From positions 670,657-734,656 of the forward strand of contig VUYV01000293.1 of the NCBI GenBank assembly GCA_008711295.1: 64,000 nucleotides of DNA, in the 5' to 3' direction. The notes below the pieces were generated by a model that was given only the letters and a program-made list of their open reading frames with translations, made no database searches and was not told the DNA's origin. Position numbers and translations under genes: made by a program. Below are positions 1 to 11,750 of the stretch, piece by piece. This DNA is from Anarhynchus alexandrinus. Its lineage: Eukaryota > Chordata > Aves > Charadriiformes > Charadriidae. Numbering within the stretch: the stretch's first letter is position 1; each line of letters starts with the position of its first letter.

Positions 1-3000
1 TGCAGATCTTTGCTCACATAAACTCTTATCATCTGTCACTGGTGAAAAATGCACAAGCAGGAAAAGATAATGCAAATACTAAAACGCTGTCAGTTAAAAT
101 GCTTGAGAGTGCATGCTTCGGGATGATGAAAAAGCCCCTTTTGTATTGAAACTTAAGTGGTAATGTTCTAACTGGAACAAGAACAGTATTTTTAATCCGT
201 GCTTGAAAGATCAAATTAAATCTGCTGCAGTCAACCTTGGTCGGGCTGTATCTATCAGAGACAACTTTTTTTTTTTTTTACGAGAAAGCTACACGTCCAA
301 AGCTACTGGATACTCATCTGTCTGGTTTTCCGCAGACATTCCGGGAGCTAGGGCAATTATTTCTAGCTCAAAAGAACATCCTCAAATACTAGGAGATCAA
401 GAGAAAAAAAGATCTCTCGATATACATTCCATGATTTTCTTGAATAGAGTCAGATTTCAACAACATAATTTCAAAAACAAACTAGTCACAAGTTCACAGT
501 ACTTTCACGATAATGTATCAGTGCATTATCTTACATCTTCCAGTTAGTTACAGTCCTACCAGAAACATCACTGCAGTATTTCTGGCGCCATGGTTGTTTC
601 CACTACAAATTCCCTATTTTACAGGCATTAAAACTCAAGTATTTGGAATCCCATAAGCTTGAAACTTATTCTACAAGCTGTCAAATCAAATGCAGTATAT
701 ATTTTTCCTCAAAAAAAAATTGAATTTAAATTGGTTCCACTGTTTTTCTTTATAGAATCTAGAGAAGGGCATGAAATGAACATTTGACAGCTACTAAGAA
801 AATGCGTGTTCTCAGAGAAGCCAAAGAAATCACAACACTTAATTCACCGGCTGCTAGTTGTTTACTGCAATCTGCTTTTAAATACACTAGCAAAAACATG
901 AAATATGTATTATTCTTGCTTTACACAACAATTACGGAACATATTATATTAAGCGCCATTCAAATTTCCTGCAGTAGTAAAAAGAGGTATTTGAATTCTA
1001 ACATTTTTATGCATCTTCAATATATGTAAAATGTTTGCTGAATACAAAGGCAAATATACCAATAATTCCAATGAGTTGAGAGAAGTGTGAAAAAATGCAG
1101 AACTATCTCACGAATTGAGATGTTCATAGCAGTCTGATGCTCAAACCTCTCTGAATTTAAAACCCAACTTCCTTAAAATTCTCAGCTAACAATGCTGGGG
1201 AAGGCCACGTGAAAAGACAAGGGCCAAAAAGAAAGAGACAGAAAGGCAAAACAGAATGGACCATATAAGAATAACCAGAAAGCAGCACCTGCTTCTTGTG
1301 AGCTCGTCCCAAAGAGGGTACAGAGAACCCAGTGGAGGCCAAGGCTATCGATCTCTCACTGACGGTGGAAGTTTCTCTCCATTCTTGCTATTCCTGAAAT
1401 TATAAGATCAATATTTTCCTCATCAGTTCCAAGCAAGAAAGATTATTCATGCTGTGGAGAGACAATTATTTTTTTTTTCCTGCTGGTATTTAAAGAAACT
1501 AGGGAAAATGTACAAAATGCCTGATCCATTGACCGCTTAAGTCAATAGGAAGAGTTCCATTTGAGGTCCAAAGTGGCTTGCTACTTCGGATGTGCAAGAT
1601 TAAATTTGTCATGTCTAGACAGATAATTGACTTTTTAGATTACAGCTATCATGTGTTTTCACATCAACCTTACCATCTGCAACAAAGAAAACCTGAAAAA
1701 TCTCATAATAGGTATATACCATTTCTTTACTTCTTTTCATTCTTCCTGTTGCTCAAATAGAGAAATCCAAATGTCCTTAGCGTGCCCAGTACTTGATGAA
1801 AGGGATTTTAAAGCAACAAAAAAGTTTATTAGAGGTACTTTAGCTCTTGATGCAGCCAAGTTATTCTCATTCCTTTGAAATGAAATGCTATGACTAAGAC
1901 ATCATTTGCAATACCATAATGGAAACCCATCACTTAGATCTTAACACTCTGTGACACATGCAGAGTGTCAAACAATGGAACACACTGATTTTGCGAACAG
2001 CATTAGTCATCCTTACCTCTGATTCTGCTTTTTCTAGCAAAACCTTTTTAAGACAGAAGTTGTCTCTCAGTTCTCTTAGAATATAATCAAATAATTAAAA
2101 TTGTCTTTCAAAATTCCAGTCTCAGTACATCCATACGTGATATTTGTCTCTTTGGACCATTTCTAAACCCAACATCATTAACACAGGAAAATTATTACTA
2201 GAATGTCTGAAAGCATGTGGGGAGTTATTTCTGAAGCTTGAAGAACAGAGCTACGTTTCAGAAAAAAAACTGCAAGTATTTCACTGAAATAGTATTTGTC
2301 ATCATAAAACCATGAAACTTCAGAGAGTGCACTATGTATAAAGAGCAGAGCAAGAACGCTGCACTGAAAAATTAATGAAAGTGAAACGGATTGTTTTATT
2401 TCTAATTAGGAACAGTGGTTGACTAGAACAGGAAGGTTTCACTGAAGATTCACTACAGGGAATTATGCTACAATGCTTTTTTTGGAAATATTTCTAAGAT
2501 CAAGGATGCAATACCCTGGAAATTAATAGAACAGGAAAAGAGGGAAGAGAGGAAAGAAAGGAAAGGTTTCAGTGGCTCTTCACACAAAAGGCTGACACTA
2601 AAAAAACCCCAAGCCTGCTTGGGTTATTAAATCATTGCTCGGTGAAAGTGCAGTATTATAAATGTTATAAAGCACAGGGAATATAGTCATTCTGTTCAGA
2701 TTTAACTAATTTTCTTTGCATTCTGTGGGAAACAATGCTTGATAGACTGTTAATATGTTTTATTGAAGGTTTTGCCCTGGGACTTCAGCTAAGGTAAATT
2801 CACTAAAAAGAGGGAAAAGGGATTCTAACTCCTCTGGCCGAGACCTATAGATAAAACAGTTTTCCAAAAGTAAGCTATGCCATTCAGAAGTGGAGCTGGC
2901 TGGAGTAATCTGACTTTGATGGCATACAGTGTAGATGACTACATCTGAGCCAGTCGTTCAAGTCTTCCTTTCTATGACATGAAGAGGCATAATTCATCAG

Positions 3001-3664
3001 ACCTAACCTAGACATCCTAGGACAAAGATGAGATGTGTGCCGTGCCAAGGCCTACAATAGCTAGCAAAAATGTAGAAGTATTCATCAATATATGCAGACT
3101 AGCACCATCCCTGGTGTCCACAAAAAAAAAGAAATCAGATCACTCTGCATGCTGCAAAGAGGCTTCCTGTAATATTTTTTACAAACAGCCCCGTACAGTA
3201 TATCCGAAGCTGTTTCTTATCTCATCGTACCCTGAGGGTCTGAAAAAAAGCCAACAAAAGTTGCTGAAAAACTCCCATTGGTTTCCGAAATAACAGGATG
3301 CAGCTCTTAATCATCAGTTCTGGAGCACGATGAAGCAGAAGAACCTGCACACAGAGATGCGGGCGCTATCAGCTAGCATCCTCAGGAGAGAAAGAAACCT
3401 GTTTGCACTTACCGAGTTCTTCCAAGGATATCAGTGCAAGAGTTTACAAAGGACAAGTAAACTACAGAGCTACGTTACAACATAGGTACCTAGCAAATCA
3501 ATAGCAGAGTCAGAAATCCAACTCAAGAGAAGTATCTCATTTCCTTTCCCATGGCCTCTGATTTATAACAGCATAGGTAGTTGCACAATAGTTTCTGAAA
3601 CTACATGAAAATATGTGTTGTGAGGGCTGACTGTCAAGCTCATAGAATTTAGATACATGAATCA
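1..3664. other. AT-rich non-coding DNA, no gene seen
   Basis: Stops are dense in all frames and the longest Met-initiated ORF is 114 codons (203-547, +), which is within chance expectation at this base composition. No CR1, LTR or SINE signature and no convincing splice-bounded exon was recognised. Homopolymer runs are short (T run near 265, A runs near 705 and 3121). Confidence 0.6.
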
Positions 3665-3860
3665 AAAAATTGTGCTTGTCTTCCTACTTCTGCCTCTAAC
3701 TATGGGTCACGTTTATATTTCCCCCTCCATATTTTTGTTTCTGCATCTGCAAGATGGTGACTTCCTTCCCCCACCATCTATAACACTGCTTAATTTACAA
3801 CCGTAAAGTGCTTTGAGACCCTTGCATGAAAGTATAGGGAAACATAAAATACTCTTGTTT
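3665..3860 (+). repeat. MIR-like CORE-SINE remnant
   Basis: The plus strand reads in the order of a MIR element. A segment like the 'cagtttcctcatctgtaaaatggg' part of MIR appears at about 3737-3760, here as tctgcatctgcaagatgg. A 'gtaaagtgctttgagaccc' segment follows at about 3804-3822, in the place of the MIR 'gtaaagcgctt' motif. Upstream, 'cttctgcctctaactatggg' resembles the 'tctgccacttact' part. Similarity is weak, as expected for a pre-avian SINE. The call is by eye against remembered family sequence and the boundaries are approximate. Confidence 0.5.
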
Positions 3861-5229
3861 CTAAGCTTATCATTACTATGAAACAAAATAGCTATTTTGA
3901 AGCCATACTGGGAACGTGTTATTTTAATTTTGACCGCTTTGACATTGTGCTGTGTTTCCATTTTAGAGTCTTTATGGGATTTACCATATTCTCTATTTAT
4001 AAGGCTATGCTTTCAGGTTAGTAACAATATGAGATAACAGATTTCTTACAATTGTTGTGGAGAAGGGAAAGGATTAAATCTGGCTGCTGGGTTTCTATCT
4101 CAGCAAGGATGGAGAAAGCAAAGAAAAAGAAATTGCTAGGCTCTTCCATCCTCTCTGTGGAGAGAGTTTATAGAAAAGCAGAGTTTCTGGGTGCTCATCT
4201 CTACTAAATTGAAGCCATATCATTGCAGCCTCCATTTTAATTCCTAAGAAGGGCAAAATAAGAGAGAGGTTAGCAAAATGAGAATTTAAACTTAGTCAAA
4301 TATTTCCTTTGGTTTTGAGGCCAAGAAGTTTCTGAAGTTTATTTCTCTTTCCTTCACAGAAGAGAATTTAGAGCTCAGACACACTGACTGGAATGGAAGA
4401 GTAATCAGTCAGAAAGAACAAATAAATTTTGTGTCTGCCTCTGTTAGTGGGGAAAATAATTGAAAGCATGACTGCTTATGCGGTTCCTCTACAACTTCAA
4501 AAGTGCACAAAATCACAGAAAAGGGAATGCCATCTGTTTGTTGTTAGGGTCATGTCTTTTATTTTCCTACTTATACTCCCACTGAAAGCAATGAGAAGTT
4601 TTCAATCCTCCATAATGAAAATGACATAACTTTATTTTCTCTCCTATATTCAGGTTACAGTAGGCTTTATTATGCATCTTCCTCTCCTCCTGAGTAAGTT
4701 TAAGTCTTTGTTAACCAGCACCTTTGAACATCAACTATAAAACAGAACAAAAGTGGCAAAAAATGGTCACCACCTTGTAAGAGCAGGAATGTGACCATAA
4801 GGAGAAATCGTGGACCTCCCTCAGGTCTGAATGTTTGCATCGAGAAGATTATTAAAAGCAAAGCCATCGCAATAACGCAGAATGGCATAATGAAAGCAAG
4901 ATGTAAAAACGTGTTGGTGAGAAGGGCAGCTTTGAAGCAGCTGCAGCCCGAGCTCTATAATAATATCCGAAGGAGGATATGCTGGTAATGGAAGTGTGCC
5001 TTGTCTAACTTCAGCTATTCATCTCAAGGGGCGATTTACAAGGTGATAAAAGCTTCCAAGCTGCAAAAGGTACTTTAGGCAGTTAAAAAGCAGCTTTTTA
5101 TGATCATTTCTCCTGTACAGTACACGTTGTTTCATTAATCAAATGCTTATTCTATTAAAACACCAACTCTTCTAGCTGGTGGGACAACAATTTTTACTAC
5201 CATGAAATGGCATTAAAAGCCACAGACTT
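3861..5229. other. non-coding DNA, no gene or repeat seen
   Basis: No recognised repeat family. The ORFs present are short (66 codons or fewer) and lack splice context. Codon usage gives no coding signal by eye. Confidence 0.5.
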
Positions 5230-5570
5230 CCCAGCTAAGCCTTTGTAATGACTCTAACACAGCCCAAGTGTGGCTGTCTCCAGCGGGATACCTGAACGGC
5301 GTGTCTGCCCTGCTTCGCTCCTTGGCAAGCTCCTTGGCGGGCTTCAGTTCCCAAGGCCACGTCGCCCTTTCCAAGCGAGAAAGCACACACGGCACACGTG
5401 TCTTCCCTAAACCAGGGCAAAACAGGCGGCTCACATCAAATCTGACTCTGTCAGCATTAAATTGCTCATTAAACGAGTACTAAAAGCCAAGCACGGCCGC
5501 GGCAAAGGGAAAGCTTCCACTTGCAAAGACGACCATCGCAATGATTTAAAAAATACCACCTTTTTCATCT
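5230..5570. promoter_or_regulatory. CpG-richer block, possible regulatory element
   Basis: This block is clearly richer in G+C and CpG than its flanks (for example around 5285-5350 and 5488-5505, where cggccgcgg occurs). It contains a short imperfect repeat of gctccttggc at about 5319-5338. A following AT-rich section at 5438-5475 includes 'cattaaattgctcattaa', a homeodomain-type TAAT-rich stretch. No ORF here looks coding: the overlapping 60-73 codon frames on both strands contradict each other. It could be a conserved regulatory element or part of an unrecognised old repeat. Function is inference only. Confidence 0.2.
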
Positions 5571-8500
5571 CATAGAGGCCCGAAATCCGACACTCACAAG
5601 GAGAGTTGTAGATCTGGGGAGCTGGTGTGTGAACCTAAATAAATAAAAATTTTAAAAAACTTTCCTCAACTCTCTTTTTAGTCCTTGAAAGAGCCTTCCC
5701 AAATCAAGGGTGCCACAGACCACCAGCTAGGACACTCCTTTGGTTTTCTATCTCCTAAATCATCAGATTACCAAAGAAAGGAAAGTGATTCTGTATTTTG
5801 TAAATCCAGCCCCAAAATTGAAAGCATTTAGATTCCTACACCCTCTTCTACCAAAGAAATTATTAAATGCAACTCAACTAGGCAGACAAAACTGCAGTAC
5901 AGTCTCCCAATCATGCTCATAACCTTTTCAGTCAACTTAGGCATGGAAAATATCCTCTATATTAAGCAGGAAAGTAGAACAAAACAACAGATACTTGGAG
6001 TCCACATAGTTGGACTTAGTGGGAGGGAGGGAGGAAGGGAATGGGGAAAAGACCTGGTTGTTTATTTGCACAGCAACCGCAGTGACCAACAGGCAATTTA
6101 AACTCGCATTTTAATGAACTTAAAATGTTAAAATAGTAACTATACCAATAAAGAAGGAAAAAATGAATCATGATAATACAGCAGCTGCCAGGGGCTTATA
6201 AGTCTAAATCCACATGGAATTAACTTTAAACAAAATCAGTCTAGATACATTATAAAATACACACTGGTAAAGTAATTTAAATTTACCAATTATCCACTGC
6301 ATGTTTCAGAGGTACTGCTGAAGTTCAGGTTGTTTTGCTAAAACATATAACCAAAATCCTGTAAAAGCTTGTGCAGGTTAAAAATAAGTCAAAATTAATA
6401 TGTTTCAGAAAACATACCATAGTAGCATTAATACAATGTAAAGGAATGAACATCAGATATTTAAATATTCCATTACGTTAAATAGCAAATCAACATCCTA
6501 ACACAAGACAAACAGATTTTTCTATTTAGATAAACAAAAATAGCAACAAGCATTTTCGTGTTATTCTGTGAAGTGGTAGTTTCAGTATCAGTACGGAACA
6601 ATCACGCCTTATTACGCCATATTACAAGTTCAAATCTACCTGTGGCGGGTGGACTATCAACAACATTTCAACCAAAACTGTTGTGGCAAAGCTACACTTA
6701 CTATTACCTTACTTAGCTTTGGAGAATCTTTTTGAAGTTTGTAAATGACTATTTTGCACTGTTGTCTGACAATAGAGCAGGAGACTCCCATGAAAACATG
6801 CCATTCATCACTCTGTGTCATTGCTTAATTTCTGTGTGAAAGCAATCTGTGTCACAGTTAGAGGCAAGGTGTCATAACTGCTGCTCAGGATTCAAAAGGA
6901 TTAACTATTATACCATGGGGAGGTGGCTACGCAGGAATTCTTTCCAAAGCACAACTAGTGGCTGAAAAAAAAATGTACTATTTTAATACAAACTGATACA
7001 ACTCTAAAGGCACTTGGCCAGATCCAGGGTGCAGAGCCTGACCTAGGTAAGTCCTGACAAAACTAAGTGGCTACAATACCCATCAAATCAACCGGCCAGC
7101 AGATGAGTTTTCCTGCCCGCAGGATGCACCCAATCTCCCCTTTCAGTCGATGAGCAGTGGTGAAGCCATTACGGGAGGCAGCTCTCTCCTCTCAGCCCAG
7201 CCAGTACACGCAGTTATTCTGAAGGCTGCAGCTTTCGCTGCCAGCTACGCTGCCTCCTGATTTCTCTACAGCGTGGTACAGTGGAAATTCTCACCAGCTC
7301 TCTCCATAGCCAGGTACGTGACCTTGGACATGGGAGATACAGTGTAGACCTTTCTGCATACGCTCCTGGAGACCCAAAAAATGACAGATGCGCTCAGGAG
7401 CACAAGGAAGAAGTTGTTGATTTCCAGCCATGTTTCAAACCACAAGTCACTCTCCATTTTCTGGAAAGCAGAATACAAAACACCAGTAGATCACACAAAA
7501 CACCAGTAGATCACTTTCGCCTCATTGAACACTAGCTGTTACCTTAGGCAGGCTTTCCTCTTACTACTCACATATTTGCAAAGAACTCCTTCCCAAACTC
7601 CACACACCAGGAGTATTCAGTTGACTGTCAAATGTTCTAGCTAGACTTCTCCTGGACAAGGTTCATTACACATTAGGAAACCCGGAGAGAGTTTGAAGTT
7701 TATCCCCACCTCTCAGCTCGCTAGCCACAGGTGTCTCCGCTTTCCAAATCACTTTTCCCAGAGGTACAACTGAAGCAGTAAACACAGTCACTGGGACGCC
7801 CAGCAGAAGCCCTCTCAAATAGTCCTAGAACCACAGCAAAAAACCACCTCATCTCTCATGGCTTTGGGAAATCATTGCCTAGCTTGAATAAATACCATCA
7901 CAGAAAAGTCTAGGAAGAAGCATGGAAGGACATTCAATCAAATACTGGCAGTATCTACTTTGCAAGGGCAAGAGAGGCAATTTAAGTCCGTATGTCTGAC
8001 GGATGAACTTGAAGTATATTAGTCATATGGTGCTTTCAGAAAGTTTCAACACTATCGCTGCCCCTTGAACCTTGCGTTTCAAAAGGTACATGTCCATTTT
8101 GGAAATCTCACCCAAAATATTTCCCTTGCCCCACGTGTTTATTCTTGGGAAGAGTCTATAAGGTTGGGTTGCTACCTGAAAGCAGCTGTTCTATATTATT
8201 TGTAAAAATAAAGAAAGAAATAAACCCTTTCTTAAACAAAATTTGGTATTTTCTTCTTGTGCTGTCCTAAGAAATACTTCATAATAACAACTTAGAAGTA
8301 GAATTCTTCACACGTTTCTTCTTGATCGATTATTAGGAAAGAAGACAGAGTCAAAAATAAGTATCTAACCCAGTTTCTCCCAGCCCTCACTGGATATGCT
8401 TTTGCCTGCACAAGGTACCGGTTGCAGTGACCTGGAAGGAGCTGACTGCCTATATTCATGTTTAAAATCAATTTTAGCATGAAATACATGAGATCAGCCA

Positions 8501-9261
8501 AAGAAAATGTTTAGCAGGATTAAAACAATCATTTACATTTACATTTCGCCAATCTGTTAACAACTGTACTAACTAAATGTTAAAAAAAGCCTCTTATTTC
8601 TGCAGACTCAACAGCTCTTTGCTTTCTCAGGAATACTTTAGAGCCATAAATTGTATCTCGGTTTTGCCCAGGTACACAAATGGCAAAAGGCTACTGCACA
8701 GCAAATTACAGACTCATCATTCCTTTCAATTTCTCTTCTACTCTTGTACTGCCAGTAACTTAGGCAGCAAAGTTGGCACAAACCTATCTTAGAGACTCAA
8801 ATATGGTCGTAGCTTCCAATTAAATGTAAGCTAAATTAATCCAACTGAATCATTCTTTGACTTAACCACAATATAAAGGGAAATTATAAGCTCAGACTGT
8901 TTTACTGTGGTTCCTGATTGGTTCGTGTAAAGTGAATAAACAGAAAGCAGAAGTGTTCCCTTTTTGTAACCAACTTACAAAATACCATAGATGGAACTAG
9001 TTACTAGAGCCTTCACATCCAGTCTCGGCAGAAGCTGAGAAGAATATCTGAGACACAATTCAAAATCCATTCACAGTTTCATACGTTCATGACCTTCTGC
9101 TCAAACTGGAAAGTTCAGTAAACCACGAGTGAAGTTGCACAGCTGGCAATCCGGCAGGGACAGGTTTTGGTTTTTCATTAATCAGCAGGCTGGCCCCCTT
9201 CTGACTCACCCCAATAACCCCTTGAAACTTTTTTTTTATTTGTAAAGGGATAATTCTTAAA
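5571..9261. other. non-coding DNA with small duplications
   Basis: No host exon recognised. At about 7281-7340 a short stretch ('gccaggtacgtgaccttgg') recalls the 'agctgtgtgaccttgggcaag' part of MIR on the plus strand, but it is too short to call. The only clear structure is the 20-bp tandem repeat listed separately at 7475. Confidence 0.5.
7475..7514. repeat. 20-bp perfect tandem duplication
   Basis: The 20-bp unit acaaaacaccagtagatcac occurs twice head to tail at 7475-7494 and 7495-7514 with no mismatch. The flanking sequence is unique. This looks like a recent slippage or repair duplication, and copy number may vary between individuals. Confidence 0.9.
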
Positions 9262-9395
9262 ATATTTCTCAATGGGGGTAATTATCTCTACTTTCTACAT
9301 GTAATTAAAGCGAGGATCTCTACTTTCTACATGTAATTAAAGCGAGGAACAGAAGAGCTAAGTGATTGCCAGAGGTCATACAGAAAGCCAAGAAG
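9262..9395 (-). repeat. MIR-like SINE remnant carrying a tandem duplication
   Basis: The plus strand resembles the reverse complement of MIR. 'attatctctactttctacatg' stands for the 'attatccccattttacagatg' part, and 'gaacagaagagctaagtgattgcc' followed by 'agaggtcatacag' stands for 'cacagagaggttaagtaacttgcccaaggtcacacag'. The match over about 60 bp after the duplication is one of the clearest MIR signals in the window. A 32-bp segment inside the element is duplicated (next entry). Confidence 0.6.
9284..9347. repeat. 32-bp perfect tandem duplication
   Basis: Units 9284-9315 and 9316-9347 are identical over 32 bp, beginning atctctactttctacatg and ending aaagcgagg. Only the first copy keeps the upstream MIR context (attatctc) and only the second keeps the downstream context (aacagaagagc). 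The ancestral element therefore had one copy, and the duplication postdates the SINE. Confidence 0.95.
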
Positions 9396-9468
9396 AAAAT
9401 ACGTTGGCTTTCCTCTGAAGGAGCTGCTTAAACGTTAAAAAATATATGAGCTGAAAAAGAAACCACAC

Positions 9469-9548
9469 AAAAAAAAAAAAAAAAAAAAAAGGGAAAAAAC
9501 CAAAAAAACAAAAAAAAAAAAAAAAAAAGAAAAAAACCAAAACAAAAC
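9469..9548. repeat. A-rich simple repeat
   Basis: Two long A runs, 22 A at 9469-9490 and 19 A at 9510-9528, are joined and followed by A-rich sequence interrupted by short gg/cc/c. No retroposed gene body is visible on its upstream side, so this is not evidently the tail of a processed pseudogene. Long homopolymers are prone to assembly error, so lengths are approximate. Confidence 0.9.
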
Positions 9549-10529
9549 TATGTGCAAAGTAATGAATTATGATTTGGCAGCAGTCAGTCCATGACAGAAA
9601 ACTTGTCTCTTTTACCCTCATGGTACTTGGGATAAAATACAAAATAATTCAGTGCCAGTCTCCTTGATAAATCGAGCACTAGAAAAGCCCTGAGTGCAAA
9701 ATTATCTAGCAGATGATAAATTTGTTATAAGAAGTACAATGGCATGAAAAATCAGAAGTCCTATGAGCAAAAAGTTCAACTTTTGTCCACACTTCCTACA
9801 CCTAAACTTCTATGATTTTTAATCAGAATTTCTTAACGTGACATTAGTATGCAATTAAGTTCTGGGTTTTGTGATAGGAGATTCTCAAAAACTCAACGAC
9901 GTTTCTCTCTGGGAGCTGAAATTAATTTCTTTAAATCTTATGGTAAGATTGCATTTCTTCTGAAAAATACCTTGAATAAACTTTCATACTGAATATGATT
10001 CTGGATTAGATGCCCTTGAATTTATCAGATATTATAACAGATATAGGCTAGCTGCTATATACGCTACAGTATCTACAGATATTTCATCATATACATTCCT
10101 AGGAAGTAAACAGCTAACCAGACATTACGCCTAAAAAGGCTTTTCTTATTTTAGAAGACAATTCATACCTGGCCTTAACTTTTATCTTACACCAGAAAAC
10201 ACCAGAAACGTGTCAGAAACGATGCCATCATGACTAGCTATATATTGCTACTGCTAAATTAGTAACGTCATGAAATTCAGTAAAAGGACAAGGCTATGGA
10301 AGATTGTAGGCATTCCCTACCTGCACCTTTTGGAAGTCAAAAATGAACTGGTTTACTTATGAAGAAGGCAGCCTTAAGGTATCATAGCACAATATCACAA
10401 GAAATTAATAAAGAGCAAAGTACTATCTCTATGAATAATGCCTACCATGCGAAGTAAATGGCAGTTTGGGAAAACAGTTTCACTTGCAGAAATAAAGATG
10501 CACACAAGGCAACTGCTATTAACCTGATG
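9549..10529. other. AT-rich non-coding DNA, nothing recognised
   Basis: No repeat family, exon or RNA gene recognised. Frames are closed at short intervals on both strands. Confidence 0.5.
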
Positions 10530-11212
10530 CTACCTCTGAGTTGTGGCGCCAGTACGTGCCATAGCTAACCCAGCCCTCTGGTGTTCTCTCCCAGTGGGAC
10601 CGGGAATCTTACACCACAACTCCTTTTCAGCTGGGTACCCTCCCTGAGGGACTGAGGGGAAGAGGAGGAGGGGACAGAGATTGTCCTCAGTCACCTTTGC
10701 TCCAACCCTCATACACCGAGCACCCACCATCCTTCTAGGAAAGTAATGGGCAATGCCAACATGCGCTGCCCTCCCCGGTGCCAGAAGGGGCACTTCTGGA
10801 GCTCTTCAGTCCCTGTCTTCTCCATTGCTCACCCATGTCCTCAGCTCCCCAGTGCTGCAGGACCCGCACCACCCTACCAATCAGCCCCATGACCTCTTGC
10901 AAGCCGTAGACAGCAGTTTCATTGTTCACAGAGAATTTCAGAAGCTGGAGCATTAACTCTGTATCAGAACGAAAAATTATTTGAAGTCGCAAAATTCCCC
11001 ACAAAACAGAACACCCTTTCTCTCTCTTCCTGCACTTGAGATGAAAGAAAAGGCTCTCTTCAGAGCAGGAGCAAGAAGAAGGGATCAGTCCTACCGTGCT
11101 CTACAGCCACACATTGTAGAGGAGACTCAGACTGGCTCTGACCTTTTAAGCTGTTCCAGAAGTGAGGATGCTGGAGTGAGCTGGAGGTTCAGAGATTAAA
11201 AGACCACCTGTT
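10530..11212. other. GC-richer block of unknown origin
   Basis: This segment next to the 5' truncation point of the CR1 element is visibly richer in G+C than its surroundings, especially 10,550-10,900. Overlapping frames of 87 and 89 codons exist on the minus strand and 67-72 codons on the plus strand, but none shows a recognised domain. It has no CR1 or LTR landmarks that I can place. It could be an old repeat, a non-coding RNA exon or a regulatory element. Identity unknown. Confidence 0.3.
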
Positions 11213-11750
11213 CCTGCCCTGGTGAGGGCACATCTGGAGTACTGTGTCCAGTTCTGGACTCCCCGGTTCAAGAAGGACAGGGAACTGCTGGAGAGGGTCC
11301 AGCAGAGGGCTACAAAGATGATTAGGGGATTGGAGCATCTTTCTTATGAGGAAAGGCTGAGGCACTTGGGTCTTTTTAGTCTAGAGAAAGGAAGACTGAG
11401 GGGGGATCTTATTAACACTTATAAATACTTAAAGGGAGGGTGCCAGGGGGATGGGAACAATCTTTTTTCAGTGGTGCCCAGTGATAGGACAAGAGGGAAC
11501 GGGCACAAACTTGAACATAGGAAGTTCCATCTAAACATGAGGAGGAACTTGTTTCCTTTGAGGGTGGCAGAGCACTGGCACAGGCTGCCCAGAGAGGTGG
11601 TGGAGTCTCCCCCTCTGGAGACATTCAAAACCCGCCTGGACGCCGTCCTGTGCAACTGCTGTAGGTGACCCTGCTCTGGCAGGGGGTTGGACTAGATGAT
11701 CTCCAGAGGTCCCATCCAACTCTGACCCTTCTGACTCTGTGATTCTGTGA
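11213..11750 (+). mobile_element. CR1 LINE, 5'-truncated 3' end
   Basis: CR1 is the dominant avian non-LTR retrotransposon. This copy is cut off at its 5' side, as is usual for target-primed reverse transcription. It covers the last part of ORF2 and a short 3' UTR with the landmark 'gggttggactagatgatctcc' region at about 11,683-11,704. It ends in the family's ATTCTRTG-type terminus (tgattctgtga, ending 11,750). The ORF2 part is still open for about 148 codons, so this copy is younger than the minus-strand copies at 33.6 and 38.6 kb. Start is approximate. CR1 does not leave reliable target duplications, so flanks cannot fix it. Confidence 0.95.
11222..11668 (+). pseudogene. CR1 ORF2 (reverse transcriptase) C-terminal fragment
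   Basis: The reading frame is open for about 148 codons from 11,222 to a stop at 11,666-11,668. It corresponds to the C-terminal region of CR1 ORF2, beyond the catalytic reverse-transcriptase core. Recognisable blocks include HLEYCVQFW near the start, RDELL-like '[20 protein letters not shown]', '[20 protein letters not shown]', '[12 protein letters not shown]', '[12 protein letters not shown]' and '[19 protein letters not shown]'. The N-terminal endonuclease and most of the polymerase are missing through 5' truncation, so it cannot encode a working enzyme. The first codon is GTG inside the element, not a true start. Frames on the opposite strand here are shadows. Confidence 0.9.

Noticed and set aside
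9376..9642. 88-codon minus-strand ORF with long phenylalanine runs
   Set aside because: It is translated from the A-rich simple repeat and carries no protein signal.
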